A stretch of 64,000 nucleotides of DNA. Origin: Camellia lanceoleosa. Lineage: Eukaryota > Streptophyta > Magnoliopsida > Ericales > Theaceae. A model generated the notes under the pieces. That model was not told where the DNA came from, searched no databases, and saw only the letters and a list, made by a program, of their open reading frames with translations. A program made the position numbers and the translations under genes. The first letter of the stretch is position 1, and each line of letters begins with the position of its first letter. This document shows positions 11,910-22,450 of this stretch, in pieces. The stretch lies in the NCBI GenBank assembly GCA_025200525.1, contig CM045761.1:134356223-134420222 (forward strand), in the 5' to 3' direction.

Positions 11910-12880
11910 GTATAAGTTGTTCTTAGTCCTAGCAACCTGCACTAGCTAATGGGCATACAATTCAACTTTTACAGTAAATGACATGACCTGATAATACGAA
12001 TATTAAATGGGTTAGGTTAGTGTTGAACTTGTATAACATAAAGTTGACACGAATAACCCGTTTAATAAAGAATTAGTTACACATTTTAAAGTTACTTCCA
12101 CTAAGGGGTTCAATTACATTTTTGAATCTATTACATAACTCAATCCCATTGATTAAAAGAATTATGTAAAATAGAATTTTTAGTTTAATAGACTAATTTT
12201 TTTTAAAGATAATGTTTTTTTTGTCTGTTATTTTCAAGTCCATAAGAAAATATAATAGTAGGCTTCAGTTTTTATAAATTAGGGAGATGGAATTGAGTTG
12301 AAATCAAATATTTTTTATGAATAATTTCATTTTGTAGAGATTAGTTTAATTAAATTTAACTTGTGGAAAAAAAAAAATTCCATACACTTGGTATAATTAA
12401 TTAAGGGAGAGATTTTTTGACATGATACGAACCGGACATGGACTGAAAATGACATGACACGATAACACGAAATAATAAACGAGTTGGGTTAGTGTTAAGT
12501 TAATTGTGACACAAACCTAAAATGACACAACATTAATACGACCAACACAACACGATGTCCACCCCTTCTTTTACTCAACAAAAAACTACTTTGAGAATTT
12601 ATTGGAAATTACTATTTTAATTTGGTTGTGCGATGTAATCAGTCTGATTACTATTTTACGTAATGGTTGGGTTTGGATTTTTAATTAAACTTGGTAACGA
12701 CATAGTTAATTTTGACAAACAAGAAGTTTGTTGTGGGTCTCTGCCTCATTGCCGGCCTTTGGGTTTATTAGCTGGACATGTGTTAGTGGCTTGCACTGCA
12801 GGCTTGGTTCACAGGAAAAATAAGTTTGAATACCTATTATATGGCATACATTTTGTAAAATTGAAATTTCACTTGTAAAG
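11910..12880. other. intergenic with GACACGA-rich repeat-like sequence
   Basis: No gene is supported. At about 11980-12060 and 12420-12560 the sequence is rich in GACATGAC/GACACGATAACACGA words and ends near 12565 in CACGATGTCCACCCC. This word pattern is common in plant hAT-like non-autonomous elements, but I could not pair termini or a target duplication. Confidence 0.3.
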
Positions 12881-14923
12881 ATGTTGTTTGATAATACTTA
12901 TATTTTTAGTTTTTTTGTTTATATTTACAAAAATTTAAAAAACTCAAATAAAACTTGTTTGGTAAGTTTTTGATTTATAAATCAGTGGTTTCAGTTTATA
13001 AATTTGGTCAAAAAATGTAAACTAAAAAAATGTGTTTCTGTTTTTAGTTTTCAGTTTTTTTTTTTTTTTTACCACCCAACACTAGTCACCACCCACCATC
13101 ATTTTCCACCACCGTCTTCCACTACACCATTCACCCCCCACCACCACCTGCCACCACCACTCACCCACCACCCGCCCCCACCACCCGCCACCACCACCCA
13201 CCACCACCACCCACCACCTACCACCCACTCGCCACCCACCTGCCATCACTACCCACCATCCACCACCTACCACCACCACCACTACTACCCACTCACTACC
13301 ACCCGCCACCGTCACCCACTCACCCACCACCACCACCACCCGCCACCCACCTGCCACCACCACATGCCACCGCCACCACCACTACCATTACCTACTCGCT
13401 ACCACCCACTACCCGCCATCGTCACCCACCCACCTATCCATCATCACCACCCGCCACCACCCACCTGCCACCACCACCCACTCGCTATCGCCCACCACCC
13501 GCCACCGTCACCCACCCACCTACCTACCTACCTACCACCACCACCACCACCCGCCACCTACCCTCCCCCACCCACCAGCCACCCATCTACCACTACCACC
13601 CACTCGCTACCACCCACCAGCATCACCCACCTATCCACCATCACCACCCACCACCTACCCACCACCACCACCCACTCGCCACCATCCACCAACACCCGAC
13701 ATCCGCCACCCACCTGCCACCACCACCCACCATCCGCTACCACCACCACCACCACCACCACCACCACCACCCACCACTCGCCACCATCACCCACCCACCC
13801 ACCCACCACCACCGGCCATCCGCTACCCACCTGCCGCCACCACCACCACCCACTGCCATTACCCACTCGCCATCTCACCACTCACCGCCTGGCCACCCAC
13901 CACACCACCACTCACCATCCACCTGCCAACACCATCCACCACCCACCACCCACCACCACCAGCCACCTACCACCCACCCGCTACCACCACTCACCACCAC
14001 CACCACCACCACCCACCCACCACGCACCTGCCATCACTACCCACCACCTCCCACCACCACCACTACCACCCACTTGCTACTACCCGCCACCGTCACCCAC
14101 TCATCCACCACCACCACCACCCGCCACCGCCACCGCCACCGCAACCACCAGTACCACTACCCACTCACTACCACCCACCACCCGCCACCGTCACCTACCC
14201 ACCCACCATTACTACCCGCCACCACCAACCACCCGCCCCCACCCCCCTGCCACCACCACCCACCACCCGCCACCACCGCTACCACCATCCACTCACTACC
14301 GCCCACCACCCGCCACCGTCACCCACCCACTTACCCATCACCACTACCACCACCCGTCATCTACCCTCCACCACCCACCTATCACCCATCTACCACTACC
14401 ACCCACTCGCTACCACCCACCACCGTCACCCATCCATCCACCATCACCACCCGCCACCACCACCCACCCATCCACCACCACCCGCCATCCGCCACCCACT
14501 TGCCACCACCACCCACCACTCACTACCACCAACACCACCACCACCACCCACCACTCGCCACCGTCACCCACCTATCCACCCACCACCACCCGCCATCCGC
14601 CACCCACCTGCCGCCACTACCACCACCACCTACTCGCTACCACCCACCACCCGCTACCGTCACCTACCCACCCACTACCACCACCACCACCACCCACCCA
14701 CCACTACCCGCCATCCACCGTCACCACTTTCCACCACCGTCTTCCGCCACCACTTGCCACCACTTGCCATTTCTCACTCTTTTTTATATTTTTAAAATTT
14801 TTTAAACATTTTGTCAATTACCAAATGAGTTTGTAGTTTATGTTTTTCTAAAAATAAACAAAAACCATTTTATAAAATTTTTGTAAATATAAACTGAAAA
14901 CGTAAACGTTACCAAACAGACCC
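12881..14923. mobile_element. TIR (MITE-like) element with an internal CCA-rich minisatellite
   Basis: The flanks of the minisatellite are imperfect inverted repeats. A perfect 20-bp arm, GTTTATATTTACAAAAATTT, lies at 12917-12936 with its reverse complement at 14875-14894. Pairing continues outward to TTGTTTGATAA at the left end and the reverse complement of GGGTCTGTTTGGTAACG at the right end. GGGTCTGTTTGGT-type termini are common in plant MITEs of the Tourist and hAT groups. A 4-bp AAAG occurs at both outer edges (12877-12880 and 14924-14927), but that is not a clean diagnostic target duplication, so the superfamily stays open. No transposase is present. Confidence 0.65.
13072..14770. repeat. 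CCA-rich minisatellite with higher-order structure, about 1.7 kb
   Basis: A strand-asymmetric array of CCACCA, CCACCC and CCACCG words. Longer units of roughly 80-110 bp recur, marked by CACTCGCTACCACCCACC followed by CCGCCACCGTCACC (for example near 13290, 13393, 13480, 13591, 14290 and 14400). Because CCA-type words have no stops, frame 13004-14836 stays open for 610 codons of Pro/His/Thr, and shorter ORFs appear in other frames and on the other strand. I see no signal, domain or splice structure and treat none of these as genes. Confidence 0.9.
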
Positions 14924-15690
14924 AAAGTATGTAGTACATGTTAACCACTTTTGTATGCTTTCTACTGATATGTACTTCAGTGGATTCAAGAAAAATATTT
15001 TTTTCAAGTCTCTATCAATGTAAAAGTTGGACCTCTGAATGTGTGTGGACCGTAAATTGCATTTGCAAATGCACTACATTTAAGTGCAATGCTTTAATTT
15101 AGTATCTTTGCATATGTTGGTGGAAGTCACATATGGTTAAGATCAATTTGTGTCTGCATTTGGCATGTACTTTGGAGGATGTTAGAATTTAAATTGAACA
15201 GGAACAATTTATTAGTGGGTTAAATGAGGATGATGTTCTTGTATTGTTGCCTCTTCATTTATGTAGGGATTAATTTAAATTATCATGAGAACAATTGGTA
15301 AAAGGTCATCTTAGTAGGTGAAGGAAAAGAACTTTGGGAGATAAAATTTTGAACACATTGCTAATAATTTCAGATTTAGAGACAAAATAACTTCATTTGA
15401 AAAAGGTTTGTTTTTTGACATAACATTTTTCATCTGAAAAGGTTAGTAATGAATCAGTAAATGTCCAATTTTGTGACCTAAAATAAAAAATCATAAAAAA
15501 AAAAAACTATTACCGACAAAAAAGATTTTGTGTCTTAACTTTTTTTTTGTGTAAAATCGGAAATTACGCATTAATCACATTCCAGTAGCCATTTAGGAGA
15601 GAGAAGGGAAAATCTTCTTTTAAAATTGGCACAACAGTGTTTTCATTTTACATTTCATTTTTCTTTTTGTAAAAATATTTAAGTTTCAAT
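14924..15690. other. intergenic, no gene seen
   Basis: AT-rich sequence with short A- and T-runs (15490-15560). No coding exon or transposon terminus was recognised. Confidence 0.4.
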
Positions 15691-15985
15691 GCTGACCGCT
15701 CGAGCAAAGAAATGTTGGCTCGAGCCAACAGTCCATGGTCCCAAAAGTTGCACCGTGCCTGCAAAACTTCTGAGGCTCATCAATGTGCGCTCAAGCGAAC
15801 GTGATGATGGCTCGAGCAAACATGTTAACAGCTTGAGCGAACTGAATGATGGCTCGAGCAAAAAATGCATCAATGACGGCTCGAGCAAAAAATGCATCAA
15901 TCCAGTATATTTGCAAGTCACCCAACTGCTGAGAACTCCACATGTGGGCTCGAGCGATTGTTTATTAGCTCGAGCGGTATTGGAC
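15691..15985. repeat. cluster of GCTCGAGC palindromic motifs
   Basis: About nine copies of GCTCGAGC or one-base variants (GCTCAAGC, GCTTGAGC) occur in under 300 bp, with spacings of about 20-80 bp. Both strands have ORFs of about 106-115 codons here because the motif is self-complementary and stop-poor; no domain is seen. The same motif is clustered in the solo LTR at 27.1 kb, so this is probably part of a related LTR or leader region. Confidence 0.6.
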
Positions 15986-16250
15986 TTCATATACCACAAC
16001 CCCTCATTTCTACTCCCATTTTCTCTCCAAATTTGATCAATTTCTTCCCTCTCTGCTAGGGCAAATCCTTGCCGCTGTTGTACGTGGCCGATTATCCAAC
16101 CTTCTCTCTTGGATTAGACTTCATATATCGCAACCCCTCATTTCTACTCCAGTTTTTTTCCTAAATTTGATCGATTTCTTCCCTCTCTGCTAGGGAAAAT
16201 CCTTGCCACTATTATGCATAGCCGATTATCCAACCTTCTCTCTTGGATTA
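15983..16250. repeat. tandem duplication, period about 134 bp
   Basis: Two adjacent copies, starting at 15983 and 16117, share long blocks such as CAACCCCTCATTTCTACTCC, TTCTTCCCTCTCTGCTAGGG and CCGATTATCCAACCTTCTCT, differing by scattered substitutions. It lies between the GCTCGAGC cluster and the transposon-protein pseudogene and may be its leader. Confidence 0.85.
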
Positions 16251-16970
16251 GCCCCTTGCTACGTGGTTTTCATCGGTACATGGTAAGTGTTTCTGTATCT
16301 ATAAGTAGGTGTTTATTTTGTTTGTTTTTTTTCTCTTCTTTGTCATTTGTTTCTTACAATATTCCTACATATTCGATACAATCCATGTAGAGAGTTGGCG
16401 TAAAATTCATGTGATTCAGATAACCCCAAAAAAATTCCATTGTTGGTAGATCATGTTCAACACCAATTTCCATTCACCAATTTTAGTTTAACACCAATTT
16501 CACTTCAATCGATTGAGTTGAAATATTTATTATTCATATCGACAATGTGCTAAAAAATACCAATTGCACCATTCCAAGTATTGTTGCTAGCAATTTATGT
16601 TTTTTTAAAGAATTATGTTATATTGTTGTTTCGTAATGTACAACCATTCCAATTCCACAATGAATCTGAGTGTCTCCTCCATTGCTATAAGTTCAATAAT
16701 GTGGCTATGGTAGGGGAAATTTACGAATATTGACTGCGTTCTATTATTTTCGGGCTTTCTTTTTTTTTTTTTTTAATTTGGTTTGTAAGTACATACCTCA
16801 TTATTATCATCATTCTTACTAATGATGCTCATGGTTTATGGTTGTGTTTGGGGATTTGGGGTTGACATGAATGTTGGTGGGTTCTCAATTTAGGGAAGGG
16901 GGGGAGGGGAGGGAGGGTTGTTTGTAGTTTCGTCGTTGGTGGATTTATGTGTGTTCTTGGGGTTTTAGTC
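16251..16970. other. non-coding leader-like sequence
   Basis: No gene is seen. A T-run lies at about 16760-16775 and a G-rich stretch (GGGGGGGAGGGGAGGGAGGG) at about 16898-16917, just upstream of the candidate ATG at 16971. Confidence 0.35.
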
Positions 16971-18106
16971 ATGGCTAAGTCTTCTAAACGCCGAAAGGTT
17001 ACTGTGTCCCGTATCTCTTATAACAATAAGAAATTCTAGTGTAAGGAGAAAGCCAATTTGTATTGGGATTTGTACGAGTCTAGAACTATCTATCTAGAGT
17101 GTAATGTCGAACTCAATACCTTCGACTCAATCCCCATTCGTTTTGTTTTTGATGCCTTGGGTGGTGACCGTGTCTTACTCTTCTTAGGTCCCCAAAATCT
17201 GAGTTGGGTGCAGGAATTCTATTGTAACATCCACTCAATTCGTGACGTCACAGTTTCTTTCAAGACTTGGGTCCGTTCAAAGCCAATTTCTGTCAATGCG
17301 GAATATATTCTGTCATTTCCTGGTATTCCTGAAGTTCGTAACTTTCACTTTCCCTTCTTTGCCAAACGAATCGCTGACTTTGACAAGGTGGCTTCTGAAC
17401 TTTGTGGCACACCCCGGAGTTGGATTGACGGGATTCTTATTAAGCAACATGAGCTTATTCCTCGGTTTCACCTTTTGAACATCATTGTCTGTGCCAATGT
17501 TCATGGCACTGCCTACAGTTCTAACATCTCACAAGACCAAGGATATGTGCTTTATTGTATAGATCAGGGTCTCCTTATTGATCTTTCCAGAGATGATAGT
17601 GGAAAAGATGATTTCAGTTTTTAAAGGAAAAAAAATCCTTAGGTCTTCCATATAGGTGTCTTATGAATAGAATACTCTCGTCTATCGCAGTTTCTTCCTT
17701 TCCAGATGATAAGTTTGCATGTCTTGTCAAGCCCATTACCAAAAAGACTATATCCCAGAGTCAAGCGCATGTGAAAAGGACTTCGTTAGGGGTGGGTGCT
17801 TGTGGTGTAGGTACGGAAATGATGGACGAAGAGGCTGAGTTGGATGTTGTTGTTATTGGTGAGTGGTCACAGCCTAGAATTGGTCCTAATGATCGAGAAC
17901 AGCTTGACCAGTTTGAGCAAGCCATGTTTGGACGGTTTGATTGCCTAGATGCTTGGATGGATGTATACGATGCACGTCTCACTGGCTTAGAGACATCCAT
18001 CGACGCTCGACTTACTACATTAGAGGCTTCTTCTGGACGCATTGAGCATGCCCTGGGCCATTCTTCTCTCCAACTTGCTGAGATTTTGTCCATGCTTCAG
18101 ATGTAA
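16971..18106 (+). pseudogene. broken retroelement-associated 'putative plant transposon protein' gene
   Basis: An ATG at 16971 opens a basic N-terminus (MAKSSKRRKV). An in-frame TAG follows at 17037-17039, and the same frame then runs open to 17624. The 17058-17624 part resembles the plant-specific domain found in many retroelement-linked proteins (Pfam 'putative plant transposon protein', PF20167): an aromatic start, WVQEFYCNI, VSFKTWVRSKPISV, LLNIIVCANV. After a frameshift near 17620-17650 similarity resumes with LPYRCLMNRIL-like residues. The frame ending at 18106 then carries an acidic linker and a C-terminal heptad-like region (LTGLETSIDARLTTLEAS) likely to form a coiled coil. The molecular function of the family is unknown to me. 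One stop and one frameshift make it a pseudogene. Confidence 0.6.
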
Positions 18107-19322
18107 TGACCTCCTCCATCGCCACCAGAGTGATGATGGTATATTTTCTTTGCATCAAAGTTCAATATTTATATTGTCTGTTATGAGCAATTTTACAAAT
18201 TATGGGAAAAAATGGGTGTGAGGCCCAATGTCTATCCAAAGTTCTCCTAATAACTTGAATGGTAAAAGAATATCAGAAACAGTGCTATATAGCATGTATT
18301 TCCGAAGAAGATTAAAAAAAATGGTGACATATATAGCATTTCTCCTATTGCTAAGAACTGAAGACTAAAAGCCTTAAGGAAAATCAACAAATTTAACTCT
18401 CCTATTTTTGGAATCCACAAAAATCAGGCCAAAATAAACATAAATCATATCTAAATAAAACCTTTCATGCTGAGAATTAAATAAATCCTCATTCCAAGCG
18501 GTCACGGCTGCGGAGGAAAGTGGTATTGTGTGAAAAATTAGGAATGCATGGTGACATATGGCCATCTGTTCTAGTGTTCTTCATTGCAAGAACATAGATA
18601 AATTTTGGATTGCTTAGCGAGGGAATGAAATGGACATAACTAAATTAAGAAAGTGATCTATCAAATCTAGAATTTCAATGTATTAATTAGAATCCCACAT
18701 CTTGGGTGAAAAAAAAAATACTATTAGAAGGCTAAACGTCTATTTATTGGCATGGGATATAACACACTAACAAAGCACAATTGTACAATAGTTCAACTCC
18801 ATTTGAACTACATCAGCACTTGCTCTATTAAAAGAACTTGTCGTCAAGAATCACTCAAAAACCAAGGTACTAGGTTTTGCACATTGAAAATATTAGAGAT
18901 AGTCAATGCTATGAACTTGTTCTTAACTTGGTAAGCATTATCATTGATCGTGCAAAAAAACTTTCACAAGTCTAAACATCTCTTTAATATTGGAATGAGT
19001 ACTTGATGTTTGGCCTATGACTTTGTTTTCATGAACTTCATGTTTATGTTCGCTTAATGGCTACTTTTCATACACTTGCATTTGATTACAGCTTTAAATT
19101 TGAAGCCAATTTTATTTACCTGTAATTCAAAACAAGGATATCTTTTTTTATTTCAGCATGGAGTTTTAAAATAATATATTGCTTGTGGAAAAACTTGTTC
19201 TAAATTATTGTATGCTTGACCAAAATATGTATTGAATATATCAATGTACTGTTGTGTTGATATTTGGTCTTCTGTCCACATACACATATGGCCCACTTCG
19301 ATTGTTAAATGATCTTTCACAG
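18107..19322. other. intergenic, no gene seen
   Basis: AT-rich sequence without a supported exon. TCCCACATCTTGGG-like words near 18690 are typical of plant repeat-derived DNA, but no element ends were found. Confidence 0.4.
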
Positions 19323-19605
19323 GATCTATACATTCATGTTGGCTGGCCTTTGTACCAAAAATATGGCCATGGCTTTCAGGTAATATTGTCCATAACTTTT
19401 TGAATGTATTATTTTCTCTTTAACTAGCAATAAGATACTTATGCTTGTATATGCTTGTATACGTGTTCTTTTGGTTGAATAACTCCATATATGTATGTGT
19501 TTAGATAGGAATTATATAAAATATCTTGTTCCTTATGCAGGTAGTACTCGGATATGGACTTCTGTTTATGAAAAAGATTGCAAATGTGGCCAATAGTTCA
19601 GGGTA
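19323..19605 (+). pseudogene. fragment of translation initiation factor eIF2 alpha subunit
   Basis: A 57-nt exon-like segment (19323-19379) between a CACAG acceptor and a GT donor encodes DLYIHVGWPLYQKYGHGFQ. This closely resembles the ELY..IGWPLY.K.GHAFE block of plant eIF2-alpha, the subunit of the ternary complex whose phosphorylation controls initiation. A second segment starts after GCAG at 19541. Read with a one-base slip it keeps VVT and SVYE, matching the following VVTDPDSVF block, but then ends in stops. The S1 domain and C-terminal domain are absent nearby. It is a stray, frame-broken gene piece. Confidence rests on the first block. Confidence 0.5.
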
Positions 19606-20058
19606 AAGCGAGAGTTGGGAATAGTGACATGTATTTTAGAACTGCTTGTTGTCAGCGTCACACAAAATGAAATGTTAATCTTTTTCTATGTTTTGTTTTT
19701 GTATGTAAACTTGGGTTAATTTTTGTCCATCCTTTTTATAACTACTAGCGTATGTATTAGCTCTCCCCTTGTTAATATACAAATTTGTAGCACAAATTCG
19801 GTTTCTCAGGTTTCAGATAAAGGTGTTATTTATTGTTCTACTCATAGTGTGCTCTCATTTTCAAAGTACAAGAATTGTAAGGCATAACTATTAAAATTAA
19901 TTTTATATTATTTCGTTACTAAATAAACTACAAAAATAATAAATGAAAACAAAAATATATTTGTTAAAAGGCCATATTTATTTAACAACTGAATTTTGTT
20001 AATGTTCCAAACAATAAAATAATCTGTCAAAATATATGTAAAACATTTTATAGCCCTT

Positions 20059-20234
20059 GAAGACAAAATAAAAATAACAATTAATCTTCCATATCTATTG
20101 GGTTAAGTGGCGTGTATGGGATTTACAAATTTATTACGATTGATTTGAAGACAAAATAAAAATAACAATTAATATTCCATATCTATTGGGTTAATTGGGC
20201 ATGTGTGGCATTTACAAATTTATTACGATTGATC
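20059..20234. repeat. tandem duplication, period 88 bp
   Basis: Two adjacent copies begin GAAGACAAAATAAAAATAAC at 20059 and 20147 and each end in ACAAATTTATTACGATTGAT, with a few substitutions. Confidence 0.85.
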
Positions 20235-20470
20235 TTCGGATGGGTATGTTACGACCAATGTTCAGTTGATCTTGTAAATGTTTCCCAAAATATTACAAAT
20301 TGAAGATGCAAAAGTTGATATTCAAAAAATTGCAAATGAAACAAAAATTCAAATATTCATGCCTTTACAATAAAATACAACGAGTTGGTCGTATTAACGA
20401 ATGATGCATTAATGACTTAACCAAAATAGTGTCCTTTTCATACAGAAATTTATCGATTTCATGTAGTGAG

Positions 20471-21260
20471 TAGTCACTTCGACGTGATAATATTGTAGTT
20501 AGAAAATGGTGTTTTCAAGAAATTATAAATTCAATCATAAAATCAAACGGGGGATGATAAAAGATAAAATGCTATAATGGTTCTTGACTTCTCAACATGT
20601 AGTGACTTGTTAAGTCGTGTAGAGATCCATCCAAAATGACTCAGTGATGCAGTGACTTTTAACACACTTAATAAATTCATCCCACTATGAATTGGTGAAG
20701 TTCACATAGGCACAGTAAACTTTGTACGCATGCGTGCTTCTTTCATACAGTGACTAGTCACTCGAAATGACGATATCACGGTCAGAAAATGGTGTTTTAA
20801 AGAAATTATAAATTCAATCATAAATCAAACAGAGGAGGGTAGAATATAAGATGCTATACCAGTTCGTGACATGTCAACATGCAATGACTTGTCAAATCGT
20901 GTAATGATCCATCTAAAATTACTCAGTCACGCAATGACTTATAACATACTTAATGAATTCATCCCGCTACGAATTGGTCAAGTTCACATGGGCACAGTAA
21001 AGTTCATACGCATGCTTGCAATTTCCATACAATGAGTATTCACTTCGAAGTGATGATATCGCAGTCAAAAAATGGTGTGTTCAAAAAGGAATAAATCCAA
21101 TCATAAAATCAAACGGAGGAGAGTAGAAGATATAATGCTATATCGGTTCATGACTTGTCAACATGTCGTGACTTGTCAAGTCGTGCAGTTATCCGTACAC
21201 ATGAGTCAGTGATGCAGTGACTTTAAGATACACCTGTAATCCCACAATGACATGCTCAAT
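20471..21260. repeat. tandem repeat, period 283 bp, about 2.8 copies
   Basis: Landmarks recur at an exact 283-bp spacing: AAAATGGTGTTTTCAAGAAA-like blocks at about 20501 and 20784, with the matching GTC-led block at 20781 and 21064. TAGTCACTTCGACGTGATA-like blocks lie at 20471, 20754 and 21037. Each unit also holds a run of GTGACTTGTCAA / CAGTGACTT words. Copies differ by many substitutions. No coding potential is apparent. Confidence 0.85.
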
Positions 21261-21429
21261 TCACATGGCTATTGCAACTTTGGATGAAGTTATGTTTGTT
21301 TGTTATAGTGAGTAGTCAATGCGTAGTCACATCAAACATGTGAGTGAGTTATGTTTCCGGATATTAAAGTTGTATTTGTAACACCCCTCTTGCTTTTTAT
21401 TAAATTCACAAAGTCACATAGCCACAATG

Positions 21430-21690
21430 ACATTGGGCAGAGGCATTAATTTTCTTTGTTTTTACCTTATAGTGACAACTCATTTATTATCGATATATGC
21501 AGATGGATTGTCATGTCATGTGAATTTGTGTAGAGGCTTTTGTTTTATTTGTTTTTTCGTTACAGTGACAACTAATCTCTTGTTGGCATAAGTGTGATTG
21601 TCATGTCATGTGACTTTGTGCAAAGGCATTTAATTTGTTTGTTTTTTCCTTACAGTGTCTTTCTCATCGTCATGTTCAAATATGGCATAT
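21430..21690. repeat. tandem repeat, period about 90 bp, about 3 copies
   Basis: GATTGTCATGTCATGTGA occurs at 21506 and 21596, each preceded by TTACAGTGACAACT-like sequence and a TTTGTTTTT tract. A third partial copy follows near 21640. It abuts the 283-bp array and shares its GTGAC-rich composition. Confidence 0.75.
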
Positions 21691-21839
21691 GTGTCATGTC
21701 ATCCTTTCAAAGTGACATAAATACGAGCACATGGCAATGACGTTCATAAACAACTATATAAAAGAGTGAAGGTCAAGACACACCCTTACAACTTAGTTCG
21801 CCCTATGAAACTATCGTTGATTTCTTTAAAAAAAATCAC

Positions 21840-22450
21840 ATGGCTACATGATTCACGGGAAGGAGTAGGAGTCGCAGAGGTGGTAAGAACTTGCAAAGAG
21901 GTGAGAGTTCACGATGAGGAGGGGGAAGGGAAAGGGGACGTGGCGATGCTGATGACCAAACAACAGAACCTTTTTTAGATTATACTTGTGGTTATCGTGA
22001 TAGGTTTGGGAAGCAACATTTTATGATGCCTAAGTATTATCAAGTTCAAGGAGGTTCATGTACGGATCCATTTAACAATCAAATAGGATATGGTTTAGCA
22101 GACGTTGCTTTTCTCAAGTGGCCGCACTATTTATAGAGTGAGTACAATTGGAAAGATTAAGTCGAGAAATTCGATTGAAGGTGCCAAAAGCACATTTTGT
22201 TGATATCCAAAAGGAAGATCCTAAAAATGTTGATCAACTATGTGAAAGACTACAACATGAGATTTCTCAAATGCGCCATAGGTTAGCCCGCGATATGTAA
22301 CTATATATAGTCAAGAAGAATGCCCAGAAGAACATAACAGAACCAAATGCTAAGGCTGTCAAGGCTATCATGGAGGATCCAGCACTTGTCTCTAACCCTG
22401 AGTTTTCAGATTATTCGGACTCTGACATTGCCGATTTAAGCGTGAATTAG
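21840..22450 (+). pseudogene. degenerate protein-coding remnant of unknown identity
   Basis: One frame from about 21863 encodes an Arg/Gly/Ser-rich start, RSRSRRGGKNLQRGESSR, a stop, RGRGDADD, then DYTCGYRDRFGKQHFMMPKYY and CTDPFNNQIGYGLADVAFLK, ending in a stop near 22136. In the next frame LSREIRLKVPKAHFVDIQKE and a helical, charged segment (LCERLQHEISQMRHRLARDM) run to about 22300. An acidic tail (NPEFSDYSDSDIADLSVN) stops at about 22450. Long stretches of normal-looking codons broken by stops and shifts suggest a decayed gene or transposon ORF. I do not recognise the family. Confidence 0.4.

Noticed and set aside
13004..14836. 610-codon Pro/His/Thr-rich ORF as an extensin-like cell-wall protein gene
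   Set aside because: It has no signal peptide, Ser-Pro4 motifs or splice structure. It is generated by stop-free CCA-type repeats, other frames are also open, and the array lies inside a TIR element.
15679..16036. Overlapping 106- and 115-codon ORFs on both strands as genes
   Set aside because: The open frames come from repeated GCTCGAGC palindromes, which read the same on both strands. No domain is present.
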